Below, piece by piece: positions 7,869-15,148 of a DNA stretch of 64,000 nucleotides. The notes below the pieces were generated by a model that ran no database searches, was not told where the DNA came from, and saw only the letters and a program-made list of their open reading frames with translations. The translations under genes and the position numbers were made by a program. The stretch's first letter is position 1, and every line of letters begins with the position of its first letter. The stretch is taken from the NCBI RefSeq assembly GCF_026967805.1, contig NZ_JAPVBG010000001.1:387143-451142 (forward strand), read 5' to 3'. The stretch is from Blastococcus sp. VKM Ac-2987 (lineage in GTDB: Bacteria; Actinomycetota; Actinomycetes; Mycobacteriales; Geodermatophilaceae).

Positions 7869-8661
7869 CCCCGGTGGCCAGCACGACCAGCGTGGCGGTG
7901 GTGGCGGCCTCGACCAGCGCGCCGAAGACGTCGCCGTTCACCCCACCGAGGCGCCGGGCGGCGTGCCGGGCCAGCAGCGCGGCGAGCACCAGCGCGACGA
8001 CGACGGCGGCGGCGGACCACAGCCCCTGCGCGGCCGAGCCGCCGACGGCCAGCCGCACCCCGACCGCCGCGAGCAGCAGCACCCCGGTGACCGACCACCG
8101 CAGCAGCCCGGAGCCCGATCCGGCGACCAGGACGCCCAGCGACGAGCCGGGGGCGGCCGGCCGGGCCGCCGCGTGCAGCACCGCGGTGCGGCCGGTGACG
8201 GTGGCGAGCACGACGGCGAGCACGCCCTCGACCGGCCCGGCGTCGCCCAGCACCGCGGCCAGCGCCGCCACCTGGACCAGCAGCGTGCAGCCGATCGCCG
8301 CGACGGCGAAGGCCCCCACCTCCGGCCGGCGCATGATCGCCAGGGCCTGCTCGGCCGGGCGCCCGCTGCCCAGCCCGTCGGCCAGGTCGGCGGTCGCGTC
8401 CAGGTGCAGACCGCGGGTGAGCAGGGCCAGCGCGGTGACCACCAGTGCCGCGGCGAGCAGGGGGGAACCCTCGTCCGCGCCGCGCCACACGACCAGCGCC
8501 GGGACGCAGGCGAGCGCGCCCAGCACCAGCCCGACCACCGGCAGCCAGCGCAGCACGCCGGGCCCGGGGACGCGGGCGCGCTGCGGAACGGGCAGCACGC
8601 TGAACAGGCCGAGCGCGGCGAGCAGCCCACCGGCGCCCGCGGTCCGCTCCGGCGCGCTCAT
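7855..8661 (-). CDS. cobS: Adenosylcobinamide-GDP ribazoletransferase
   Basis: This 268-aa integral membrane enzyme joins adenosylcobinamide-GDP with alpha-ribazole (phosphate) to give adenosylcobalamin (phosphate), the last assembly step. The sequence is hydrophobic with 6-7 predicted TM helices. Its LHLDATADLADGLGS block matches the Asp-rich CobS motif, and GGVNGDVFGALVE near the C-terminus matches the conserved end (gDvlGa). The start overlaps the cobU stop by 4 nt, so the two are translationally coupled. The 3' end is duplicated beyond the neighbouring reductase gene. Confidence 0.93.
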   Translation of the reverse strand: MSAPERTAGAGGLLAALGLFSVLPVPQRARVPGPGVLRWLPVVGLVLGALACVPALVVWRGADEGSPLLAAALVVTALALLTRGLHLDATADLADGLGSGRPAEQALAIMRRPEVGAFAVAAIGCTLLVQVAALAAVLGDAGPVEGVLAVVLATVTGRTAVLHAAARPAAPGSSLGVLVAGSGSGLLRWSVTGVLLLAAVGVRLAVGGSAAQGLWSAAAVVVALVLAALLARHAARRLGGVNGDVFGALVEAATTATLVVLATGVSWT

Positions 8662-9203
8662 CGCAGCCGCTGGGGCAGCCCGGCGGTGAGCAGCCACACC
8701 CGCTGGGAGGCGGCGGCGACCCGGGCGTTGAGGATGCCCAGCTCGTCGCGGAACCGGCGGCCCGAGGCGGTGGCCGGCACCACGCCGGAGCCGACCTCGT
8801 TGCTCACCGCGACCACCCGCCGGCGGGTAGCGGCCCAGGCCGCCACGACGTCGTCGACGGCGGCGGCCAACCGTGCGTCGGCGTCGGGGCCGCCGTCCCA
8901 CACCCCGCAGTCGTCCATCGCCCGGGCCAGCCAGGTGGACAGGCAGTCGACGAGCACCGGCGGACCGCCATCCCCGAGCACACCGACCAGGTCGACGGTC
9001 TCGACGGTGCGCCACGAGCCGGGCCGCCGGTCGCGGTGCAACGCCACCCGGTCGGCCCACTCCGGGTCACCGCCGTCGGCGGGCAGCCCGCAGGCCACGT
9101 AGTCGACCCGCCGCGCACGGGCCAGCAGCTGCTCGGCGTACCGGGACTTGCCCGAGCGGGCGCCCCCGAGCACCAGCGTCCGGCGGGCCGGGCGACCGAT
9201 CAC
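8658..9203 (-). CDS. cobU: Bifunctional adenosylcobinamide kinase / adenosylcobinamide-phosphate guanylyltransferase
   Basis: This 181-aa protein is CobU/CobP. It has the P-loop GGARSGKS near residue 13, VDCLSTWLA, and VSNEVGSGVVP, all diagnostic of the family. It phosphorylates adenosylcobinamide and transfers GMP to it, making the substrate of CobS. Its length is normal. The gene overlaps cobS downstream and the bluB-cobT fusion upstream by 4 nt each, so the three form a tight operon for nucleotide-loop assembly. Confidence 0.94.
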   Translation of the reverse strand: MIGRPARRTLVLGGARSGKSRYAEQLLARARRVDYVACGLPADGGDPEWADRVALHRDRRPGSWRTVETVDLVGVLGDGGPPVLVDCLSTWLARAMDDCGVWDGGPDADARLAAAVDDVVAAWAATRRRVVAVSNEVGSGVVPATASGRRFRDELGILNARVAAASQRVWLLTAGLPQRLR

Positions 9204-10900
9204 GAGACCCGTCCCGCGGTGCGCCGGGCCCGCAGCGCGGTGAGCAGCAGCTGCGCGCCCAGCACCGCCCCGACCCCCTCGCCCGAGCGCAGCCGGAGAT
9301 CCAGCAGCGGTTCCAGGCCGAGCTCGGTCAGCACCTCGGCGTGCGCCCGCTCGCGGCTGCGCTGGCCGGCGACCAGCGCGGTCCGGGCGGCGGGCTCCAG
9401 CCGCACGGCGACGACGGCGGCGACCGAGGTGACCAGCCCGTCGAGCACCACGGGGACGCCCCCGGCGGCCGCCCCGAGCGTGACGCCGGCGAGCACCGCG
9501 AACTCCGGCCCCCCGAGGGCGGCCAGCGCGGTCCGCGGCTCGGCCAGCACCGCGCCGTGCTTAGCGCGCGCCCGCTCCAGGGCCGCGGTGACGACGGCGC
9601 GCTTGCGGGCCAGCATCTCGGCGTCCGCCCCGGCGCCCAGCCCGACCGCGTCCCCGGGGTCGAGCCCGAGCAGCGCGCAGGCCAGCGCCGCGGCGACCGT
9701 GGTGTTGCCGATGCCCACCTCACCCAGGCACACGAGCCCCTGGCCGGCCAGCTCCCGGCCCAGCTCCCGGCCCTCGGCCACCAGCGCGTCGACCGCTGCG
9801 GGCGTCAGCGCGTCGGTGGCGACCAGGTCGCCCTGCGGGTCCGGCGACACGGCGGCGTGGGCCCGCACCGCCAGCCCGGCCTGCGCCGCGGTCGCCGCGC
9901 CGAGCGACTCACCGGTACCAGTGGCGGCGAGCACGTCGGCGGTCACCGACGCCGGGTACGCCGAGACGGCGTGCGCGGCGGCGACGGGGTGGTCGCCGGC
10001 GACGACGACCAGGGTCCCCGTGGCCGGCTCAGCGCCGGGCAGGGCGAGCACGCGGTCGACCGCGCGGTCGAGCACCCCGAGCGAACCGGGCACCGCGAGC
10101 AGGTCGTCGCCGGTGTCGCGGGCGGCCACCACGGCCTCCGGCTCCGGCCCGGCCAGGTGCGAGACCGGGGCCTCCGGGCTGCCGTCGGCCGGCCAGCGCT
10201 CGGCCAGCACGACGTCGTCCAGCGACAGCCGGCTGGACCAGCCGTGCCGCACCAGCCCCGGCTCGGGCGGCCGCTCGTCCGGCCAGCCCAGGCACAGCCA
10301 GCCGAGGGTCTCCACCCCCTCCGGCAGGTGCAGCAGCTCGGCCAGGTCGGCCGGCTGGAAGAGGGTCACCCAGCCCACGCCCAGCCCCGAGGCGCGGGCG
10401 GCGAGCCAGATGTTCTGGATGGCGCAGGCGCAGCTCCACAGGTCGGCGTCGGGGAAGGTCGCCCGGCCGAGCACCCCGGTGGCGTGGGCCCGCCGGTCGC
10501 AGGCGACGACGATGCCGACCGGCGCCTCGCGGATGCCCTCCAGCTGCAGGTCCAGCAGCCGGGCACGCCGGTCGGGGGTGAGCAGCTCGGCCTGCCGCAG
10601 CCGCTCCCGGTCGGCCAGCGCCGCGGCCCGGTCCCGGGTCGCCTGCCCGGTGACGACGACGAAGCGCCACGGCTGCGAGTGCCCGACCGACGGAGCCCGG
10701 TGCCCGGCTCCGAGGACCGCGCGCACCAACTCCTCGGGCACCGGGTCGGGACGGTAGCGGCGGATGTCGCGACGGGCCTCGACGACCGCGTGCAGCGCCG
10801 CCACGCTGCCGGCGTCGAACGCCCAGCCGGACGGGTCGGCCGCGCGCTCGGCGGCGTGCGTGCGGTCACCGATCACGGGGACCGGCCGGGGCCAGGTCAT
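9200..10900 (-). CDS. cobT: BluB-CobT fusion: DMB synthase and nicotinate-nucleotide:DMB phosphoribosyltransferase
   Basis: This 566-aa protein joins two enzymes of lower-ligand synthesis. Residues ~1-215 are a BluB-type flavin reductase (RRDIRRYRPDPVP, HRAPSVGHSQPW) that makes 5,6-dimethylbenzimidazole from FMN. Residues ~240-566 are CobT, with LGEVGIGNTTVAAA, GLGAGAD and VVLDGLVTS, which makes alpha-ribazole phosphate. Fusion would let the product pass directly between domains. ATG 10900 has GGAGG upstream. The gene leads the operon into cobU and cobS. I saw no cobalamin riboswitch in the 99 bp upstream. Confidence 0.93.
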   Translation of the reverse strand: MTWPRPVPVIGDRTHAAERAADPSGWAFDAGSVAALHAVVEARRDIRRYRPDPVPEELVRAVLGAGHRAPSVGHSQPWRFVVVTGQATRDRAAALADRERLRQAELLTPDRRARLLDLQLEGIREAPVGIVVACDRRAHATGVLGRATFPDADLWSCACAIQNIWLAARASGLGVGWVTLFQPADLAELLHLPEGVETLGWLCLGWPDERPPEPGLVRHGWSSRLSLDDVVLAERWPADGSPEAPVSHLAGPEPEAVVAARDTGDDLLAVPGSLGVLDRAVDRVLALPGAEPATGTLVVVAGDHPVAAAHAVSAYPASVTADVLAATGTGESLGAATAAQAGLAVRAHAAVSPDPQGDLVATDALTPAAVDALVAEGRELGRELAGQGLVCLGEVGIGNTTVAAALACALLGLDPGDAVGLGAGADAEMLARKRAVVTAALERARAKHGAVLAEPRTALAALGGPEFAVLAGVTLGAAAGGVPVVLDGLVTSVAAVVAVRLEPAARTALVAGQRSRERAHAEVLTELGLEPLLDLRLRSGEGVGAVLGAQLLLTALRARRTAGRVS

Positions 10901-10999
10901 GCCAGCAACTCCTCCGTCAGGTGCGCGCCCGGGACCACCCTCGCACGGCGACCGCGGCCGCCCGGGCACCGCGGCGCACGCCGTCCCCCACGCGGGCGG

Positions 11000-11449
11000 T
11001 CAGCCGCCGGCGGCCAGCTCGGTCAGCGCACGGGCCAGCGCCCGGACCCGGTCGGCGCCGAGGGAGGCGGCCAGCGACGCTTCCTGCGCGCGGACCAGCC
11101 CCTCCCACCGCCGCAGCCGGTCGCGGCCGGGATCGGACAGGTGGACGACGACCTTGCGGCCGTCGTCGGGGTGCGGCAGCCGGTAGGCCAGCGCCTGGTC
11201 GACGGCCGCATCCACCAGGCGGGTCAGCGTCGGTGCCGGCAGGTGCAGGGCGGTGACCAGCTGGCTCATCGTGCGCCCGCCGCCGGCGAGCCCCCGCAGC
11301 AGCCGGTAGCCGTCGAGCGTCCCGCCGTCCTCGGCCAGGGCACCGGTCACGCCCGAGGCGACCCGGCGCTGGGTGACGGTGAGCAGCTCGACGAGATCGT
11401 CGGCGACGCGCTCGTCACGCGCCCCGGCTCCCACGCCGCCCGGAGACAT
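11000..11449 (-). CDS. MarR-family transcriptional regulator
   Basis: This 149-aa protein has the MarR layout: N-terminal dimer helices, a winged helix (GGRTMSQLVTALHLPAPTLTRLVD as recognition region, then DGRKVVVHLSDPG as wing) and C-terminal helices. It is divergent from the AmiC-like gene with just 21 bp between the proposed starts, so it probably controls that gene and the amide cluster; this is inference. The ligand is unknown. GTG codons a few residues inside could be the true start. Confidence 0.82.
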   Translation of the reverse strand: MSPGGVGAGARDERVADDLVELLTVTQRRVASGVTGALAEDGGTLDGYRLLRGLAGGGRTMSQLVTALHLPAPTLTRLVDAAVDQALAYRLPHPDDGRKVVVHLSDPGRDRLRRWEGLVRAQEASLAASLGADRVRALARALTELAAGG

Positions 11450-11470
11450 GGGGGAACCATACTTCTCCCC

Positions 11471-12514
11471 GTGCCCGGTTCCCCTCGTCCGCTGGACCCC
11501 TGGGACGTCCTGCTCGCGGGCCCGCGGCCCGATGTGCTCCGGGTGGGGCTGGCCGTGCCGCTGTCCGGCCCCCTGGCGCTCACCGCCCCCTCCGCCCTGG
11601 ACCTGGCCGGCCTCGCCGCCGAGGAGGCCAACGCCGCGGGCGGGGTGGACGGCCGCGAGGTGCAGCTGGTGGCCGTGGACTCCGGTCGGGCACCGGCCGT
11701 CGTCGCGGCGGAGGTGACCTCGCTGTTCCAGGCGGGCGTCTTCGATGTCCTGGTCGGGTTCCACACCAGCGACGTGCACCGGGAGCTCGAGGCCACGCTG
11801 CCCCCGGGCGCCCGGTACGTCTTCACGCCGCCGCACGAGGGCGGGCGCCGTCGTGCCGGTGTGGTCCGCACCGGCGCGTCACCACTGGAGCAGCACGCCG
11901 CCGCGCTCCGCTGGCTGGTGCACGCCCGCCGCGCCCGCCGCTGGGTGCTGCTGGGCACCGACTACGTCTGGCCGCGGGCGGTCCACCGCGCCGCCCGCCG
12001 GGTGCTGGCCGACGCCGGCGCCGAGGTGGTGGGTGAGGCGCTGGTCCCCTTCGGGCCCGCCGACACCGGGCCGCTGCTGGACCTGGTGCGGCGCACCCGC
12101 GCCGAGGGCGTGCTGCTGAGCATGGTGGGCCGCGACCTGGTCACCTTCAACCGCGAGTTCGCCCGCGCCGGGCTCGACCGGCGGGTCGTGCGCCTGTCGG
12201 GAGCGCTGGAGGAGAACGGCCTCTACGCCCTCGGTGGGGACGCGACCGGTGAGCTGTACGCGTGCATGCCCTCCTTCGCCGCGGCCGACGACGGGCCGGA
12301 CGAGGGCCAGCTCGCCCTCCAGGAGCGCTCCGTCCGCCGCTCCGGGCCGTCGGCACCGGTGGTCTGCGCGTACGCCCGGGGCCTCTACGACGGGGTCCGC
12401 CTGGCCGTCTCCCCTCCCCGGGGCGCCCGCCGGGGACGGCCCGCCCCGGCCGCCCGACTGGCCCGCGCGGACGGTCTCCTCCTGCGCGAGCTCCCGGGCC
12501 TTCTCAGCGCGTGA
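11471..12514 (+). CDS. Leaderless periplasmic-binding-fold protein, AmiC-like amide sensor candidate
   Basis: This 347-aa protein has the type I periplasmic-binding fold of Leu/Ile/Val and amide-binding proteins: VLRVGLAVPLSGPLAL, then AAEEANAAGGVDGREVQLV, and a middle VGFHTSDVHRELE. It has no signal peptide or lipobox, so it should stay in the cytosol. The well-known cytosolic member is AmiC of Pseudomonas, which senses amides and controls amidase expression. The location directly before a permease and an acetamidase supports a sensor role. I see no AmiR-like RNA-binding partner; the adjacent MarR protein may take part. GTG 11471 is the assigned start. Confidence 0.7.
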   Translation: MPGSPRPLDPWDVLLAGPRPDVLRVGLAVPLSGPLALTAPSALDLAGLAAEEANAAGGVDGREVQLVAVDSGRAPAVVAAEVTSLFQAGVFDVLVGFHTSDVHRELEATLPPGARYVFTPPHEGGRRRAGVVRTGASPLEQHAAALRWLVHARRARRWVLLGTDYVWPRAVHRAARRVLADAGAEVVGEALVPFGPADTGPLLDLVRRTRAEGVLLSMVGRDLVTFNREFARAGLDRRVVRLSGALEENGLYALGGDATGELYACMPSFAAADDGPDEGQLALQERSVRRSGPSAPVVCAYARGLYDGVRLAVSPPRGARRGRPAPAARLARADGLLLRELPGLLSA

Positions 12515-12546
12515 GACGGTTTACTTCCACCTGGAAGGAAACCGTC
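12515..12546. promoter_or_regulatory. 32-bp dyad between sensor gene and permease
   Basis: Arms GACGGTTT and AAACCGTC (8 bp) enclose a second pair CTTCC/GGAAG around ACCT, with one A/G mismatch. It starts at the base after the AmiC-like stop and lies 56 bp before the permease ATG. It could be an RNA hairpin (attenuator or terminator) or an operator for a dimeric regulator. Confidence 0.55.
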
Positions 12547-12601
12547 CTACTCTGCTCGCGCCCCGGCAGCACACCGGGAGAAGAGACGGAGCAGACCGCC
12601 C

Positions 12602-14032
12602 ATGAGCGAACCCCGCACCACCCCCGGTCCCGCCCTCGGCGGTGTGACCCCCGCCGCGAGCGAGCGCGGCGTGGAGGCCTTCGGCTACGAGCAGGAGCTC
12701 AAGCGCTCGCTCAGCTTCAGCGACCTGCTGGTCTACGGCCTGGTCTTCATGGTCCCCATCGCGCCGTTCGGCATCTTCGGCGGCGTCTTCCAGGCCTCCG
12801 GCGGCATGGTCGCGCTGGCCTACGTCGTCGGCGGCCTGGCCATGGCGTTCACCGCCGCGTCCTACTCCCAGATGTCGCGCGCGTTCCCGATGGCCGGATC
12901 GGTGTACACCTACGCCGGCCGCGGCATCGCCCGGCCGGTGGGCTTCATCGCCGGGTGGATGGTCCTGCTGGACTACCTGCTCATCCCCGGCCTGCTGTAC
13001 CTGATCTCCGGGTTCGCCATGAACTCGATCGTGCCGGCCGTCCCGGTCTGGGTGTGGGTCGTCGCCTTCGTCCTGCTGAACACGGTGGTCAACTACTTCG
13101 GGATCGAGTTCACCGCCCGGGTGAACAAGGTCGTGCTGGTCGCCGAGCTGGTCGTGCTGGCCATCTTCCTGGTCGTCGGGGTCATCGCGCTGGCCGGTGG
13201 CGAGGGTCGCGGCTGGGACCTCTCCCCCGTCTACGACGCCGACACGTTCTCCCTGGAGCTGGTGTTCGGCGCGGTCTCCATCGCCGTGCTGAGCTTCCTC
13301 GGCTTCGACGCCATCTCCACGCTCGCCGAGGAGAACCGGGACTCCGCGCGCTCCCTGGGCAAGGCGATGATCGGAGCGCTGGTGCTCGCCGGGACGCTGT
13401 TCGTCGTCCAGACCTGGGTCGCGGCGCTGCTCGTGCCCGACCCGGACACGCTGATCGCCGAGGGCGACGCCGCCGGCACTGCGTTCTACGACGCCGCCGG
13501 GGTCGCCGGTGGCGAGTGGCTGGCCACGCTGACCGCCGTGGCCACCGCCATTGCGTGGGGGTTCGCGAACTCGCTGGTCGCCCAGGCCGCCACCTCCCGC
13601 CTGCTCTTCGCGATGGCCCGCGACCGCCAGCTGCCGGGCTTCCTCGCCACGGTGCACCCGGTCCGCCGCGTGCCGGTGAACGCCACGTTCCTGGTCGCCG
13701 CGATCTCGCTGGCGCTGGGCATCTACATGAGCACCCGCGACGACGGCATCACGCTGCTGTCGACGCTGGTCAACTTCGGTGCCCTGTCGGCCTTCCTGCT
13801 GCTGCACGTGTCGGTGGTGGTCCACTACGTCGGCCGCCTGGGCAGCCGGAACTGGTGGTTGCACCTGGTCGTGCCGGTCGTCGGGTTCGCGATCCTGGCC
13901 TACGTCGTCTACAACGCCCAGGTGGCCGCGCAGGAACTCGGCTTCGTGTGGTTCGCCATCGGCATCGCGCTGCTGGTCTTCCTGCTGGCCACGGGTCGCA
14001 CGCCCGAACTCAAGACGGAGGAGAACCTGTGA
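12602..14032 (+). CDS. APC-superfamily amino acid/amide permease
   Basis: This 476-aa membrane protein is an amino-acid/polyamine/organocation permease with about 12 TM helices. MVPIAPFGIFGGVFQASGGM matches TM1 and its unwound substrate loop, and SFLGFDAISTLAEENRD is the conserved region after TM6. It probably imports an amine- or amide-type substrate. Its stop overlaps the acetamidase GTG start (GTGA at 14029-14032), so import and hydrolysis are translationally coupled. The segment 12547-12601 carries the leader. Confidence 0.9.
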   Translation: MSEPRTTPGPALGGVTPAASERGVEAFGYEQELKRSLSFSDLLVYGLVFMVPIAPFGIFGGVFQASGGMVALAYVVGGLAMAFTAASYSQMSRAFPMAGSVYTYAGRGIARPVGFIAGWMVLLDYLLIPGLLYLISGFAMNSIVPAVPVWVWVVAFVLLNTVVNYFGIEFTARVNKVVLVAELVVLAIFLVVGVIALAGGEGRGWDLSPVYDADTFSLELVFGAVSIAVLSFLGFDAISTLAEENRDSARSLGKAMIGALVLAGTLFVVQTWVAALLVPDPDTLIAEGDAAGTAFYDAAGVAGGEWLATLTAVATAIAWGFANSLVAQAATSRLLFAMARDRQLPGFLATVHPVRRVPVNATFLVAAISLALGIYMSTRDDGITLLSTLVNFGALSAFLLLHVSVVVHYVGRLGSRNWWLHLVVPVVGFAILAYVVYNAQVAAQELGFVWFAIGIALLVFLLATGRTPELKTEENL

Positions 14033-15054
14033 GCCTCGAGGTCGTCCCGCTCCACCCGGGCCCCGAGCAGTACCGCTACGCGTTCGGCGGAGCGCCGGAG
14101 CCGCTGCTGCGGGTGCGGCCGGGCACCGTCGTCGAGCTGACCACCGAGGACTGCTTCGGCGGCCGGGTGGCCGGCACCGGCGACCTGCCCAGCCAGGTCT
14201 GCGATTTCTCGCAGCTCAACCCGGTCACCGGCCCGATCCACGTCGAGGGGGCCGAGCCCGGCGACACGGTCGCGGTGCACTTCGTCGAGATCGCGCCGGC
14301 CCGGGACTGGGCGGTGTCCACGACGTTCCCGCACTTCGGGGCGCTGACCACCACGCACAGCACGGCGATGCTGCACGACCCGCTCGAGGAGGTCGTGTGG
14401 GTCTACGAGGTCGACCGCGAGCGGGGCACCTGCCTCTTCCGTCCCCGCCGCGGCGGACCGGAGGTCGAGCTGCCGCTCGACCCGATGCACGGCACGGTCG
14501 GCGTGGCGCCCGCGGGCGGCGAGGTGTTCGCCAGCATCACCCCGGGTGCGCACGGCGGGAACATGGACACCCCCGAGCTGCGCGCCGGGACGACGGCGTA
14601 CTTCGGCGTCAACGTGCCCGGCGCCCAGCTGTCGATCGGCGACGGGCACTGCCGGCAGGGTGAGGGCGAGGTGTGCGGCACCGCCGTCGAGGCGGCCATG
14701 CGCACGGTCGTCGTCGTCGACCTGATCAAGGGTGCGGGCACCCCGTGGCCGCGGCTGGAGAACGACGAGTTCCTCCTGTCCACCGGCTCGGCCCGCCCGC
14801 TGGAGGACGCCTACCGGGTGAGCCAGCACGACCTGGTCACCTGGGCCGCCGAGCTCACCGGCTGGGAGACCCTCGACGCCTACCAGCTGGTCAGCCAGGC
14901 CGGCTTGGCACCGGCGGGCAACGTCGTGGACACGAACTACACGATGGTCGCCAAGCTGGCCAAGAGGTACCTGGGCCGCGAGGGCGTCGTCGTCGCCGAC
15001 GGCGTGCACGACCGGCTGCGGGCGACCGGGGCGGCCTACCTCTCCCAGCGCTGA
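14029..15054 (+). CDS. Acetamidase/formamidase family protein
   Basis: This 341-aa protein belongs to the FmdA_AmdA family, which hydrolyses short amides to acid and ammonia. Key blocks include EPGDTVAVHFVEIAP, ITPGAHGGNMDT, GDGHCRQGEGEVCGTAVE and the C-terminal VSQAGLAPAGNVVDTNYTM. Length is close to bacterial members. Coupled to the permease upstream, it gives a route for using external amides as nitrogen source. Substrate range (formamide, acetamide or a larger arylamide) cannot be told from sequence. Confidence 0.9.
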   Translation: MSLEVVPLHPGPEQYRYAFGGAPEPLLRVRPGTVVELTTEDCFGGRVAGTGDLPSQVCDFSQLNPVTGPIHVEGAEPGDTVAVHFVEIAPARDWAVSTTFPHFGALTTTHSTAMLHDPLEEVVWVYEVDRERGTCLFRPRRGGPEVELPLDPMHGTVGVAPAGGEVFASITPGAHGGNMDTPELRAGTTAYFGVNVPGAQLSIGDGHCRQGEGEVCGTAVEAAMRTVVVVDLIKGAGTPWPRLENDEFLLSTGSARPLEDAYRVSQHDLVTWAAELTGWETLDAYQLVSQAGLAPAGNVVDTNYTMVAKLAKRYLGREGVVVADGVHDRLRATGAAYLSQR

Positions 15055-15080
15055 GGTCCGCCGCCCGCCGACCGCGTTAC

Positions 15081-15097
15081 GGTTTCCGGACGAAACC
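15081..15097. promoter_or_regulatory. Small dyad GGTTTC-N5-GAAACC ahead of the PEP-enzyme operon
   Basis: Perfect 6-bp arms at 15081-15086 and 15092-15097 lie 50 bp before the next gene. GGTTT/AAACC half-sites also occur in the dyad at 12515-12546, with different spacing. GTTAC and GAAAC elements recall GlnR sites, but the spacing is not the canonical 6 nt. Confidence 0.35.
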
Positions 15098-15148
15098 CCT
15101 TGGAAGGGTGACGCGACGGTTGGCGAAACGGCGCCGGGCAACCCACCG

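Noticed and set aside
10901..10999. Cobalamin riboswitch before the bluB-cobT operon
   Set aside because: The gap is only 99 bp and shows no B12-box-like sequence.
8873..11470. Very long plus-strand open frames across the cobalamin genes
   Set aside because: GC-rich sequence leaves mirror frames open. The minus-strand CobS, CobU and BluB-CobT matches are clear. Only the part from 11471 encodes a recognisable protein.
15073..15135. Possible GlnR nitrogen-control boxes (GTTAC and GAAAC elements)
   Set aside because: Half-sites are present, but spacing is 11-12 nt, not the usual 6, so I list only the dyad and do not call a GlnR site.
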